64,000 nt of DNA, from positions 1,561,286 to 1,625,285 of the forward strand of contig NZ_LMUV01000011.1 in assembly GCF_009765755.1 (NCBI RefSeq), read 5' to 3'. A program made the translations under genes and the position numbers. Source of the DNA: Rhodanobacter sp. L36 (GTDB lineage: Bacteria; Pseudomonadota; Gammaproteobacteria; Xanthomonadales; Rhodanobacteraceae). The notes under the pieces were generated by a model. That model saw only the letters and a list, made by a program, of their open reading frames with translations. It made no database searches and was not told the DNA's origin. How positions within the stretch are numbered: position 1 is the first letter of the stretch; every line of letters starts with the position of its first letter. Shown one piece after another: positions 16,959 through 25,744 of this stretch.

Positions 16959-17975
16959 ATGCCAGCGAGAATCGAGGATGTCGCTGCGCATGCGGGGGTT
17001 TCCACCAAGACGGTGTCCCGCGTCCTGAACGGCCACACGACTGTGCGCGTCAAATTGCGCACGCGCATCGAGGCGTCGATACGCACACTCAACTACGTGC
17101 CCAACCCGTCGGCGCGAAGTCTGGCGGGGAACCGTTCGTATCTGGTTGCGCTGCTCTACGACAACCCGGCGGCTGGTTCCAGCTACGTGATGGAGTTGAT
17201 CGTGGGCGTGCTGCAGGCGTGTAAGGAGACGCCATACAACGCGGTGCTTCATCCTTTCGAAGCAACGGAGGATCTGGTCGCGAAGATTGACGGTTTCGTG
17301 GCGCAGCATCGGCCCGATGCGCTGATCCTGGCACCGCCGCACGCGAATAACGCCAAGCTGCTGCAGCGGCTCGATGAACTGGAATTGCGCTACGCGACCA
17401 TTTCCTCGAAGTCTCGCCAGTCACCTATCGACATCAGCTTCGACGAACGCAAGGCAGCGGCCGACATCGTGGGACATCTGATCTCGCTCGGACATCGGCG
17501 CATCGGTCATGTGGCGGGTCTGAAAGGTCATGGCGCGCACGCGTGGCGACTGAGCGGATACCGCGACGCGCTGCGCAAAGCCGGCATTGCGTACGATGAA
17601 TCGCTGGTCATACCGGGTGACTTCACCTTCGCTTCCGGAATGGCCGGTGCAAAGGCGTTGCTCAATCGACGCCATCCGCCGACGGCGATATTCGCTGCCA
17701 ACGACGACATGGCCTGCGGCGTCATGCGCGAAGGTTACGAACGCGGACTGGCGGTGCCCGGCGACCTTTCGGTTTGCGGATTCGACGATACGCCGGTAGC
17801 GCTGCTGGTTTCGCCCGGATTGACTACCGTCCACCAGCCATGCCGCGAGATGGGACGCATGGCGGTCGAAAGCGTTCTGCAGTCGATCCGCGAGCCCGAC
17901 TTGCAGCGGCATACGCGCGCGCCGTATGAAATGCGCTTGCGCGCTTCCACGGCTGCGCCCGCGAAAAAGCGATAG
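16959..17975 (+). CDS. LacI-family transcriptional regulator of the carbohydrate locus
   Basis: The 338-residue protein begins with the LacI helix-turn-helix (IEDVAAHAGVSTKTVSRVLN, residues 5-24) and hinge (YVPNPSARSLAG), followed by a periplasmic-binding-protein-like sugar-binding domain (FAANDDMACGVM, GFDDTPVA). ATG 16959 with AGGTGGGG upstream is chosen over GTG 16944. It is divergent from the GH3 gene and 69 bp before the MFS gene. The family normally represses catabolic genes and releases DNA on binding an oligosaccharide; the inducer is unknown. Confidence 0.9.
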   Translation: MPARIEDVAAHAGVSTKTVSRVLNGHTTVRVKLRTRIEASIRTLNYVPNPSARSLAGNRSYLVALLYDNPAAGSSYVMELIVGVLQACKETPYNAVLHPFEATEDLVAKIDGFVAQHRPDALILAPPHANNAKLLQRLDELELRYATISSKSRQSPIDISFDERKAAADIVGHLISLGHRRIGHVAGLKGHGAHAWRLSGYRDALRKAGIAYDESLVIPGDFTFASGMAGAKALLNRRHPPTAIFAANDDMACGVMREGYERGLAVPGDLSVCGFDDTPVALLVSPGLTTVHQPCREMGRMAVESVLQSIREPDLQRHTRAPYEMRLRASTAAPAKKR

Positions 17976-18044
17976 GACTCGTTCAGAGCCTTTTCGGCTG
18001 CGAACGTGTAGCGTGGACATCCGGAATCCGGGAGGTCGGTGACG

Positions 18045-19325
18045 ATGAGCAACGGCCAGCCCAAAGACGTGAAACCGGCGTTGCCGTACGTTGCTTCTGC
18101 GCGCGATGGCGGCATCGACTGGAAATTCATCGCAATCTACGCCGTCGCCTATATGGGTTTGTGGATGGCCTTGCTCCCGCCGGTGCTGGTGGGTCTGAAC
18201 ATGCGCGTCACGGCACTCGATCCAGTGCACGCCACCGAAAGTCTTTCCGTGGTGATGGGCGTGGGCGCGTTGTTCGCGCTGTTCGGCAATCCATTTTTCG
18301 GCCGGCTTTCCGACCGCACGACATCGCGTTTCGGCATGCGCCGGCCGTGGTTGGTCGCCGGCGCGCTCGGCGGCATGGCCGGGTTGGCGATCGTCGCGTG
18401 TGCCCATTCGATTCCGCAAATTCTGTTGGGTTGGTGCATCGCTCAGCTTGCGTATAACGCACAGCTCGCGGCGCTCATGGCGATCCTTTCCGATCAGGTA
18501 TCACCACAGCATCGCGGCATGGTTTCCGGCATTGTCGGCGTCAGCCAGCCGGTTGGCATGGTGGCGGGAACATGTGTGGTGCAAGCGTTCTCGCATCTCA
18601 CGGTCGCGATGTTTCTGGTGCCAGCTACCGTGGCCGTCGCGGCAGCGATCTGCCTGGTCTGGGTGTTGCCGGATCGCCGATTGGCCACGGCGCAACGAGC
18701 GCGTTATGGATGGCGCGAATTCGTCACCAGTTTCTGGATCAACCCGTTGCGCTTTCCCGACTTCGGCTGGATATGGAGCAGCCGTTTCCTGCTCTTCGCC
18801 GGCGCATCGGTGCTGCTGACTTACCAGGGACTTTACCTGATCCATCAACTGGGCAGTTCACTGACCGAGGTGCCCCATCTGATTTTTCTTTCCACGCTGG
18901 CGCAGTCGGGCGCGGTGGTTGTTTTCAGCGGCGTGGGTGGGCGGCTCTCCGACGCGATCGGGCGGCGCAAGATTTTCGTCTTCGGCGCGGCATTGATTTA
19001 TGCGCTGGCGCTTCTGGTGATCGCCTTCGCGCCGTCGTACATGTGGTTTCTTGTCGGCATGACGATTTCTGGTGCCGGGCTGGGCATGTATCTGGCGGTG
19101 GATCTCGCCTTAGCGACCGATGTGCTGCCGGATCGCGAAGCGCACGCGGGCAAGAACCTCGGCATTTTCAACATCGCCAATGTGATGCCGCAGTCGCTGA
19201 TGCCGGCGGTCGCTTCGGCTGTGCTGGCCGCGAGCGGCGGAACGTACAAGGCATTGTTCGTCATGGCGGCGATCCTCGTCGCCTTGGGTGCATGGGCCGT
19301 TCAACCTGTACGAGGCGCGCGCTGA
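18045..19325 (+). CDS. MFS transporter, probably for sugar or oligosaccharide
   Basis: The 426-residue protein has about twelve hydrophobic segments and MFS-type loops (GRLSDRTTSRFGMRRPW after the second segment, GRLSDAIGRRK in the second half), resembling sugar:cation symporters of the SLC45/GPH kind. GGAGG lies 9 bases before ATG 18045. It directly follows the LacI gene in the same direction, so it is probably the inner-membrane importer for products made by the GH3 and GH12 enzymes. Substrate assignment is by context. Confidence 0.85.
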   Translation: MSNGQPKDVKPALPYVASARDGGIDWKFIAIYAVAYMGLWMALLPPVLVGLNMRVTALDPVHATESLSVVMGVGALFALFGNPFFGRLSDRTTSRFGMRRPWLVAGALGGMAGLAIVACAHSIPQILLGWCIAQLAYNAQLAALMAILSDQVSPQHRGMVSGIVGVSQPVGMVAGTCVVQAFSHLTVAMFLVPATVAVAAAICLVWVLPDRRLATAQRARYGWREFVTSFWINPLRFPDFGWIWSSRFLLFAGASVLLTYQGLYLIHQLGSSLTEVPHLIFLSTLAQSGAVVVFSGVGGRLSDAIGRRKIFVFGAALIYALALLVIAFAPSYMWFLVGMTISGAGLGMYLAVDLALATDVLPDREAHAGKNLGIFNIANVMPQSLMPAVASAVLAASGGTYKALFVMAAILVALGAWAVQPVRGAR

Positions 19326-19428
19326 TTCATTGGTGCAGAGATCGCGCGAGCGATTGACGCCTGACTTGGTCGCCCCCATCGCCTTTCTACCTTCACGAGC
19401 GATCAGCACGCGACGTTGATGTTCGCGA

Positions 19429-19641
19429 ATGTATGGTGCGATGGTGAACACCAAACTCAGTCTCGATGAACGATTCACGCTGGCCGCCATCTGCCAGTCC
19501 TATCCAAAAGCAGCCGTTGATCTCGATTCGGAAGTTTGTGCCCGTTTGCAGGCGAAGGGTCTTCTCGCACGCGCATCGGACGACCGATGGACACCCACGC
19601 CGGCAGGACGTTTCGTCGCCGCATCCGGCAAGGACGAATGA
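19429..19641 (+). CDS. Small protein, possible winged-helix fold, unknown function
   Basis: A 70-residue frame (second ATG at 19441). The sequence alternates helix-like stretches and ends in RWTPTPAGRFVA, which looks like the wing of a small winged-helix domain. No ribosome binding site is clear for either start, and I do not recognise a family. It sits alone about 100 bp after the MFS gene. Confidence 0.45.
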   Translation: MYGAMVNTKLSLDERFTLAAICQSYPKAAVDLDSEVCARLQAKGLLARASDDRWTPTPAGRFVAASGKDE

Positions 19642-19772
19642 GACGAGCAGCCTAATTCAGGCGAAGCTACGCATAGCGGCTTCTGCAACGCACTAAAACC
19701 TATTGCCCTCTCATCAGCGTCACGCAAGATAACGTATCACCTTCGTTCGCCGCGCGACGAGTATCACTTCCA

Positions 19773-19979
19773 TCAAGCCGACTCCGAATCTCTGAGTCGA
19801 CGCGGTGGAACACGTGCGGAGGTCGACTCATCTCGACACAGCCAACCCTTGTGCCAGCTTGCGGCCATCGCACTGCCATTTTTGTACGGACATTTCGTGA
19901 TTGGTTCATTGCAATCGCGTGCGTAGTGACCTTCGATCCATGCCTGTAGCGGGTACTGAAGACGGGGCGCATCGCTCAT
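19773..19979 (-). CDS. Rmf/CrpP-like small protein
   Basis: A 68-residue protein from ATG 19979 with AAAAGG five bases upstream. Its core, AWIEGHYARD followed by KCPYKN and ASWHKGW, follows the spacing of ribosome modulation factor and CrpP-type proteins (A-x3-G-x2-A, then CPY, then W-x2-GW). Rmf dimerises 70S ribosomes in stationary phase; CrpP-like relatives have other proposed roles. The basic tail is longer than usual. The match is by eye and should be tested by profile search. Confidence 0.6.
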   Translation of the reverse strand: MSDAPRLQYPLQAWIEGHYARDCNEPITKCPYKNGSAMAASWHKGWLCRDESTSARVPPRRLRDSESA

Positions 19980-20243
19980 TTGTGGCCTTTTCGTAGAGGT
20001 CGAAACGTCAGCTCCCAGCGTTCGCACAGCCTTTGCGGTAGCCGTTGCCGAATGGTTGTCAGCTTTCCCGCGTTGGTCCCCTCGGCGACTCTCTATCTGG
20101 GATTTTCGACATCGCGACGTTGTGATGGCGTGACTGTTTGATTCGCACTTCGGTTCACTGCGTGAATGCGAGCAATACTTCTTGGCAAAGAGTTCACATT
20201 CGTCGCGTCATGGTGTTTGCGACATCGAACCGGGAGATATGCA

Positions 20244-20438
20244 ATGACACCACTGGACAAACCCCTCAAGCGCCAGCTGACGATCGGCGACAAGAGCTAT
20301 ACGCTCTCGCTCGACGCCAATGGCCTAAAGCTCACCGAAAAAGGCCGCAGGCTGGGCAAGGAAATCGCATGGAAGGATTTGGTGAACGGCGACGCAGCGA
20401 TATCCGCTGCTCTGAATGCATCGACGGACGCTCCATAA
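20244..20438 (+). CDS. Conserved-type small hypothetical protein
   Basis: A 64-residue protein with GGGAG well placed before ATG 20244. The sequence reads as a short beta-rich domain (KRQLTIGDKSYTLSLDANGL) followed by a Lys-rich turn and a helix (WKDLVNGDAAISAALNAS). No family is recognised. It converges with the pilin gene across a shared terminator. Confidence 0.6.
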   Translation: MTPLDKPLKRQLTIGDKSYTLSLDANGLKLTEKGRRLGKEIAWKDLVNGDAAISAALNASTDAP

Positions 20439-20453
20439 GCACAGCTCACCGAC

Positions 20454-20487
20454 GAAGCCTCGCGCAAGCGCGTGAGGCTTCATTTAT
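20454..20487. terminator. Bidirectional terminator between convergent genes
   Basis: An 8-bp stem (GAAGCCTC / GAGGCTTC) with a GC-rich loop is followed by an AT-rich stretch on the plus strand. It lies between the small gene ending at 20438 and the leftward pilin gene ending at 20480. Confidence 0.6.
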
Positions 20488-21040
20488 TTGCGGCGCAGTC
20501 AGCTGCTTGCGCGGGCGTAGCCGGCGCGCCGCGAATCCTTCCCGAATTCGACACAACGACGCTGAGAGCGGGTTCGCTGCTCGCGTACTGACAGAACAGC
20601 AGCGTGACATTCGTACCGCTTGCGCTGCCATCGGGCTGGAAGTGGACGAAGCGCCGACCACCATTGCTGCTGATCCGCACATTCGCCTTATAGGCATGAC
20701 CAACGTATAGCGGGTTGTGGTCGTCGGGCTGGTTGTCGTGATCGACGTCATGCGCCAGCAACCAGCCGCTTTCCCATCGATTGCCTTCGGTGCAACTCGC
20801 GTTATCGATGCTGGGGCAGAACAACGTGTATTTCCCGGTGGTCACGGCGGTCTCACGTGCGCTTTGGAGCGCGGTGATGAAGTCGGCCTGCGCAACTTGC
20901 AGCTGATGGCGCTTCATCAATTTGCCGAGTGACGGAATGGCAACGCTCGTCAATATGCCCACAATGACGAGCACCATGATCTGCTCCATCAGCGTGACGC
21001 CGCGTTGACGATGGATGCTGCTAAGTGGCTGCGTGAACAA
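20480..21040 (-). CDS. fimT: Type IV pilus minor pilin, FimT/GspH family
   Basis: The 186-residue protein has a short leader ending in RQRG, a prepilin peptidase site, then VTLMEQIMVLVIVGILTSVA, the hydrophobic N-terminal helix with Glu5. The C-terminal beta domain carries Cys pairs and NRWESGW, typical of GspH/FimT pseudopilins. It uses V rather than F at +1. The start is TTG 21040 with AGGAG 8 bases upstream. FimT-like proteins prime pilus assembly and in some species bind DNA for uptake; no other pilus gene is nearby. Confidence 0.85.
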   Translation of the reverse strand: MFTQPLSSIHRQRGVTLMEQIMVLVIVGILTSVAIPSLGKLMKRHQLQVAQADFITALQSARETAVTTGKYTLFCPSIDNASCTEGNRWESGWLLAHDVDHDNQPDDHNPLYVGHAYKANVRISSNGGRRFVHFQPDGSASGTNVTLLFCQYASSEPALSVVVSNSGRIRGAPATPAQAADCAANK

Positions 21041-21192
21041 GGACGTCGCTCCTGCGTTGCAGAGAATTCATCCTAGGATTACCGCGCCAAGGCAGGCTGC
21101 AGCGAAACGGTAGCGCGGCCGTGGGACTCTGCTGACGCGGGGTGTCAGCAGGCCTGATTTAAAATGCGTCGCCGAACCCACATATGTAGCTG

Positions 21193-23223
21193 ATGACTGA
21201 CCGCTTCCAACTCGTTGCCCCGTACCAACCCGCCGGTGACCAGCCGCAGGCGATCCAGCGTCTGTCCGCCGGTTTCGAGGCCGGACTTGCCGCCCAAACA
21301 CTGCTTGGCGTCACCGGTTCCGGCAAGACCTACACCATCGCCAACGTCATCGAGCAGGTGCAGCGGCCGACCATCGTGATGGCGCCAAACAAGACGCTGG
21401 CCGCGCAGCTTTACGGCGAATTCAGGGAATTCTTTCCGAACAACGCCGTCGAATATTTCGTCAGCTACTACGACTACTACCAGCCCGAGGCCTACGTGGT
21501 CGCATCGGATACCTTCATCGAGAAAGACGCCTCGATCAACGAGCACATCGAGCAGATGCGCCTGTCGGCGACAAAGGCGCTGTTGTCGCGCCGCGATTCG
21601 ATCATCGTAGCGACAGTGTCGGCTATCTACGGCCTGGGCAACCCTGAAGATTATCTGTCGCTGCGGTTGATCCTCGCCAAAGGCGAACGCATCGACCAGC
21701 GCAAGCTGATCCATCAATTGACCGAACTGCAATACACGCGCAACGAGCTCGACCTGCGTCGCGGCACCTATCGCGTGCGTGGCGAAGTCATCGATGTGTT
21801 TCCGGCCGAGTCGGAAACCGAGGCGTTGCGCATCGAGTTGTTCGATGGCGAAGTGGAAAACATGGCGCTGTTCGATCCGCTCACCGGCGAGACCGTACGC
21901 AAGGTGCCGCGCTACACCGTGTATCCGCGCACGCACTACGCGAGCACGCGCGAGAGCGTGCTCAACGCGATCGAGACGATCAAGATCGAGCTGAAAGATC
22001 GGCTGGAGTTTTTGTACCGCGAGAACAAGTTGCTGGAAGCGCAGCGGCTGGAGCAACGCACGCGTTTCGATATCGAGATGATGACCGAGGTCGGCTACTG
22101 CCAGGGCATCGAGAACTACTCGCGCCATCTCACGCGTCGCGCGCCCGGCGAACCACCACCGACGTTGTTTGATTATCTGCCCTCCGACGGTTTGCTGGTA
22201 GTGGACGAATCGCATGTCACCGTGCCGCAGCTCGGCGCCATGTACAAAGGCGATCGCTCACGCAAGGAGACCTTGGTCGAATTCGGTTTCCGAATGCCGT
22301 CGGCGATGGACAACCGGCCGCTGAAGTTCGAGGAATGGGAACAGCGCGTGCCGCGCACGATCTACATTTCCGCCACGCCGCGTCATTACGAGCTGGAAAG
22401 ATCAGGCGACGCGGTGGTCGAGTTGCTGGTGCGCCCCACCGGCCTGGTCGATCCGGAAGTGGAAGTGCGTCCGGTGCGCACGCAGGTCGATGACCTGCTC
22501 GGCGAAGTGCACAAGCGCGTCGCCATCGGTGACCGCGTGCTCGTCACCACGTTGACCAAGCGCATGGCCGAGAACCTCACCGAATATCTCGCCGAGCACG
22601 ACGTCAAGGTGCGCTACCTGCACTCGGACATCGAGACCGTCGAACGCAGCGAGATCATCCGCGACTTGCGCCTCGGCGAGTTCGACGTGTTGGTGGGCAT
22701 CAACCTGCTGCGCGAAGGTCTGGACATGCCCGAGGTGTCGCTGGTGGCGATCCTCGATGCCGACAAGGAAGGCTTCCTGCGTTCGACTGGTTCGCTGATC
22801 CAGACCATCGGTCGCGCCGCGCGCAACGTGCGCGGCAAAGCGATTCTTTACGGCGATCAGGTCACCGCATCAATGCAGGCGGCGATGGACGAAACGGCAC
22901 GCCGCCGTGAAAAACAGATCGCGTGGAACCTGGAGCAGGGCATCACGCCGACCACCATCGTGCGACGCATCGCCGACATCATGGAAGGCGCGCGCAGCGA
23001 GGCGGGCAACCGTCGCGGCAGCAAATCCACGCGTCCGGGCAGTCGCGCTGTCGCAGTGGCCGAGCAGAGTGCGGAATACGCCGGACTCAGCGTGCAACAA
23101 GCCACCGGCATGCTCAAGAAGCTGGAAGCGCAGATGTACAAGCACGCCCAGAACCTCGAATTCGAGGACGCAGCCAAGTTGCGTGACCAGATTCACCAGC
23201 TGCGCGAACAGGCGCTGCGCTGA
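21193..23223 (+). CDS. uvrB: UvrABC excinuclease subunit B
   Basis: The 676-residue protein has the usual UvrB length and order: Walker A GVTGSGKT (about residue 37), the damage-probing hairpin region [15 protein letters not shown] (about residue 93), helicase motifs including [16 protein letters not shown], and a C-terminal UVR coiled coil ([12 protein letters not shown]) that binds UvrC. It verifies damage in nucleotide excision repair. No clear ribosome binding site or LexA-type box is visible before ATG 21193. Confidence 0.97.
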   Translation: MTDRFQLVAPYQPAGDQPQAIQRLSAGFEAGLAAQTLLGVTGSGKTYTIANVIEQVQRPTIVMAPNKTLAAQLYGEFREFFPNNAVEYFVSYYDYYQPEAYVVASDTFIEKDASINEHIEQMRLSATKALLSRRDSIIVATVSAIYGLGNPEDYLSLRLILAKGERIDQRKLIHQLTELQYTRNELDLRRGTYRVRGEVIDVFPAESETEALRIELFDGEVENMALFDPLTGETVRKVPRYTVYPRTHYASTRESVLNAIETIKIELKDRLEFLYRENKLLEAQRLEQRTRFDIEMMTEVGYCQGIENYSRHLTRRAPGEPPPTLFDYLPSDGLLVVDESHVTVPQLGAMYKGDRSRKETLVEFGFRMPSAMDNRPLKFEEWEQRVPRTIYISATPRHYELERSGDAVVELLVRPTGLVDPEVEVRPVRTQVDDLLGEVHKRVAIGDRVLVTTLTKRMAENLTEYLAEHDVKVRYLHSDIETVERSEIIRDLRLGEFDVLVGINLLREGLDMPEVSLVAILDADKEGFLRSTGSLIQTIGRAARNVRGKAILYGDQVTASMQAAMDETARRREKQIAWNLEQGITPTTIVRRIADIMEGARSEAGNRRGSKSTRPGSRAVAVAEQSAEYAGLSVQQATGMLKKLEAQMYKHAQNLEFEDAAKLRDQIHQLREQALR

Positions 23224-23240
23224 GCCGTTGCGGGCCGATA

Positions 23241-23269
23241 TTGTCCGGGGCGGGCGGCTCCCGTATACT
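23241..23269 (+). promoter_or_regulatory. Sigma-70 promoter of tRNA-Val
   Basis: TTGTCC (23241-23246) and TATACT (23264-23269) are separated by 17 bp, with a GC-rich discriminator after the -10 as in stringently controlled stable-RNA promoters. Confidence 0.75.
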
Positions 23270-23301
23270 TCGCCGCTCGCGCTGCCTGGCTGGCGCGACT
23301 C

Positions 23302-23376
23302 GGGCGGTTAGCTCAGCGGTAGAGCACTTCCTTGACATGGAAGGGGTCACAAGTTCGATCCTTGTACCGCCCACCA
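23302..23376 (+). tRNA. tRNA-Val (GAC)
   Basis: A complete 75-nt tRNA. Acceptor arms GGGCGGT / ACCGCCC pair, the anticodon GAC is at 23334-23336 in a TTGACAT loop with a 5-bp stem, the T loop is TTCGATC, and CCA is encoded at 23374-23376. Confidence 0.97.
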
Positions 23377-23385
23377 ATTGATATC

Positions 23386-23425
23386 CGCAAACGGCGCGAC
23401 CTTCGGGATCGCGCCGTTTGCGTTT
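23386..23425 (+). terminator. Terminator after tRNA-Val
   Basis: A perfect 14-bp stem (CGCAAACGGCGCGA / TCGCGCCGTTTGCG) with a 9-nt loop, followed by only a short T tract, 10 bases after the tRNA. Confidence 0.75.
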
Positions 23426-23426
23426 C

Positions 23427-23823
23427 GAGGGTGACGCTCGTTACAGCGTTTCAACTGGCGAAACCCATACGTGCTTCCTGATGCGAGCCCGCAGGAATGA
23501 AAGCTTCGCCGGGTCGCTGTTGCCGAGCGCCATGCCGACCTTGCCACTTTTCTCGGCAACCGCGCCGGTCAAAGCGCCGCTGCTCCCCTCGATGCGCGAA
23601 CGCTGCCGGCCCTGCGCCGCGCAGTCCGGCAAGTTCCGTGCTCGAGCCGCGTCGCGCCCGCTTTTCCACAGCCAGGATCTCGACAAAATCAGCGATCTTG
23701 GAATGTCGGGTGCGATGATTGTTGGCCAAACTGGCGAGGAGAGCGGGATGTCGTTGACGCTACGAGCGAAGTGCCGGAGCATGCCGTGCAACTCCCCAGC
23801 GGGGTCTAAATGGCCTTAGACCT
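23427..23823. other. Gene-free stretch after tRNA-Val
   Basis: About 400 bp with overlapping open frames on both strands, the longest a 116-codon minus-strand frame (23441-23791). None has a recognisable domain or a good ribosome binding site. It could be a degenerate remnant at the edge of the lower-GC segment that follows. Confidence 0.4.
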
Positions 23824-24270
23824 ATGAAGAATGCTCCTCCCGGATACGAGTGTCCGTTCTGCGGTATTGCCGAGACGCTTCCATCACCTGCGCCGGAATC
23901 AGCCGTTGTCTTGATGGATGCCAACGTGTTCGCTTTGGTCCCGACTCACCACTACGCCGGAATAAAAGGTAACTGCCTGGTGGTACCCCGGAGCCACTAT
24001 GAGAACGTGTTGGACATCCCGGACGACCTTGGCAGCGAATTCTTTCGCACCACGCGTCGCCTGGCGCACGCTATGCGGAATGCCTTCGGTTGTGAAGGAA
24101 TCTCCACTCGCCAACACAACGGGCCAGCCGGCAATCAAGACGTGTGGCATTTCCATCTTCATGTATTTCCTCGCTACTCAAATGACAGGCTGTATGAGGG
24201 GCAGAAAGTGCCCTACACCACCGAGGAGCGAATCGAGTTGGCAGCCAGTCTCCAGACTGCTTTGCGGTAG
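23824..24270 (+). CDS. HIT-family (histidine triad) hydrolase
   Basis: The 148-residue protein opens with a CPFC pair (residues 10-13), likely zinc-binding, and carries the histidine triad HFHLHVF (about residues 113-119), preceded by QHNGPAGNQDVWH. HIT proteins hydrolyse nucleoside phosphoramidates or dinucleotide polyphosphates. It lies at the start of a segment with lower GC than its surroundings, after tRNA-Val. Substrate unknown. Confidence 0.85.
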   Translation: MKNAPPGYECPFCGIAETLPSPAPESAVVLMDANVFALVPTHHYAGIKGNCLVVPRSHYENVLDIPDDLGSEFFRTTRRLAHAMRNAFGCEGISTRQHNGPAGNQDVWHFHLHVFPRYSNDRLYEGQKVPYTTEERIELAASLQTALR

Positions 24271-24447
24271 TGCGCACTTTGCTTTCGGGCCCGGCTGCCT
24301 GGACGCGCCATGCAGGTCCAGCAATTCATTCAAGCTTCAAGCCAATGCGCGCTTCCAGAATGAGGACCTTGCTATTTGTTCATAGCGGACGGACTACGAA
24401 GGTCGAGATACTCGGACAGGACAAGACGAAGACCTAATTGGAAAACG

Positions 24448-24819
24448 ATGAACATATTGCTGTGGGTCCTGCAGATCCTCACCGCGCTGATGTACGGGGC
24501 GTCGGGTGTCATGAAGGTTTTCATGTTCGACAAGATCAGCCACGACGTGCCTTCGTTCGGCGCATTGCCTCGGCAGGCCTGGACGACCCTTGGCATCGTG
24601 GAACTCGTGTGCGTGATCGGGCTTATCGTTCCCGGTGCATTCCACTGGCAGCCACAATTGACGATTCTCGCTGCGGCAGTGCTGGCCGTCGAAAGCCTCG
24701 TGTTCGTTGGCGTACATGTGAGATACCACGAGACCTCGTCCATCATCATGAGCGCCGTGCTTGGACTCTTCATGGTTTTCATTGCTTATGGGCGTCTCGC
24801 TTTGAGCCCGTTTGCATGA
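24448..24819 (+). CDS. DoxX-like small membrane protein
   Basis: A 123-residue protein from ATG 24448 (GGAAAACG upstream) with four hydrophobic helices, the first ending in YGASGVMKVF, which is typical of DoxX/DoxX_2-like integral membrane proteins. Members are linked to redox or stress roles but are poorly defined. An upstream extension of the frame has no support. Confidence 0.75.
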   Translation: MNILLWVLQILTALMYGASGVMKVFMFDKISHDVPSFGALPRQAWTTLGIVELVCVIGLIVPGAFHWQPQLTILAAAVLAVESLVFVGVHVRYHETSSIIMSAVLGLFMVFIAYGRLALSPFA

Positions 24820-24836
24820 CTGGAAAATTTTCGAAT

Positions 24837-24900
24837 AGGGTGAATGCCGATTCGAAAACCTGTTTGGGTCCGCGAGCTTTGGACCACATGAATTCACCCT
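24837..24900. repeat. Nested inverted repeats between DoxX-like and hypothetical genes
   Basis: Outer perfect arms AGGGTGAAT (24837-24845) and ATTCACCCT (24892-24900) enclose inner arms GGTCC (24867-24871) and GGACC (24881-24885). The transcript could form a two-tier stem. No T run follows, so it is not a standard terminator. Confidence 0.4.
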
Positions 24901-24989
24901 TTGAATCTCTGCTTGTCGATATCACAGCGACACTGATGCTCAGGAATTCTCTGCGTCCGATACCGCTCGGCGTTGGCGTCAGGTGATTC

Positions 24990-25370
24990 ATGCAGTCACT
25001 TAAGTGGCGGTTTGTCTTGCTGGCGTTGCCATGTATTTGTCAGTCCTTGCGTGCGGCAGACCTAGGCAGGGACTTGGCATGGTCTTCCCTTCATTCGAAT
25101 GGCATGCATCTACGCCTCGTTTCCCCAAAGTCGAACGATGAATCCCAAGATCTTTACTTTGCAAACGACATGCTGGCGATTGACAGCTGCACAAAAGGTT
25201 TTTGTACTGAACCCTTAACCGTGTGGAGAATCGAAAACAACCGCTTGAAGACGGGGCACGCTTTCAGTGAAGGCGATGCTTTAGTCGAATTCGATTTCGA
25301 GAAGGTGGTACTTCGCGGTTCGGGCAGGAAGATTCGCGTCTATTTCATTGTTCCAAAATCTGTCAAATAA
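24990..25370 (+). CDS. Exported hypothetical protein
   Basis: A 126-residue protein with a signal peptide (cleavage near LRAAD, residue 23) and a compact beta-rich domain with two Cys in CTKGFC. It has clearly lower GC and different codon use from the flanking genes. No family is recognised. A good terminator follows directly. Confidence 0.6.
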   Translation: MQSLKWRFVLLALPCICQSLRAADLGRDLAWSSLHSNGMHLRLVSPKSNDESQDLYFANDMLAIDSCTKGFCTEPLTVWRIENNRLKTGHAFSEGDALVEFDFEKVVLRGSGRKIRVYFIVPKSVK

Positions 25371-25396
25371 AAAGGTGCCCCGAAGCGCCTTTTGTT
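25370..25396 (+). terminator. Rho-independent terminator
   Basis: A 9-bp stem (AAAAGGTGC / GCGCCTTTT, one G-T pair) with a 6-nt loop; the 3' arm itself supplies the T run. It ends the lower-GC segment. Confidence 0.8.
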
Positions 25397-25744
25397 GCAT
25401 CGACCGAACACGACCTCATGGAATCGGCTCGAACAATCGCCGTGTCGCTTCGCCACTGCGGCGGCCGAGATCCGCGGTAGCCGAAAAGGGGCGAGCAGGT
25501 CGCCAGCGAAGCCATCTACCATTCGGTCGATGAAACCGTCGAGCGGAGCGACAAGCATCGTGCCGATGGTCGGCAGTCCACAAGCGGCCTTGACCAACCG
25601 ACCAACAACGAACCAGCGAGGCGCGTTGCGATGCGGGCCATTTCGGGCACCGGCGCGACGCATGTAATCTAGACGGCTGAACGGCACGGCGCGTATCGTC
25701 GTTGTCGACCGCGTTTTCATCTTCGCCGCCTTGGTCATCTCTTC
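25397..25744. other. Gene-free stretch before the dap operon
   Basis: About 350 bp with open frames on both strands but no family match or ribosome binding site. A leftward frame of about 108 codons (from 25664) looks like composition-driven noise. The dapD promoter presumably lies here; I cannot identify it. Confidence 0.4.

Noticed and set aside
21080..21192. LexA (SOS) box upstream of uvrB
   Set aside because: No sequence close to a CTG-N10-CAG or Xanthomonadales LexA palindrome could be found by eye.
23441..23791. A 116-codon minus-strand frame after tRNA-Val
   Set aside because: No ribosome binding site, no family and competing frames of similar quality; at most a remnant.
25340..25664. 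A leftward frame of about 108 codons before dapD
   Set aside because: It runs through the terminator at 25370 and has Arg-rich, unstructured composition.
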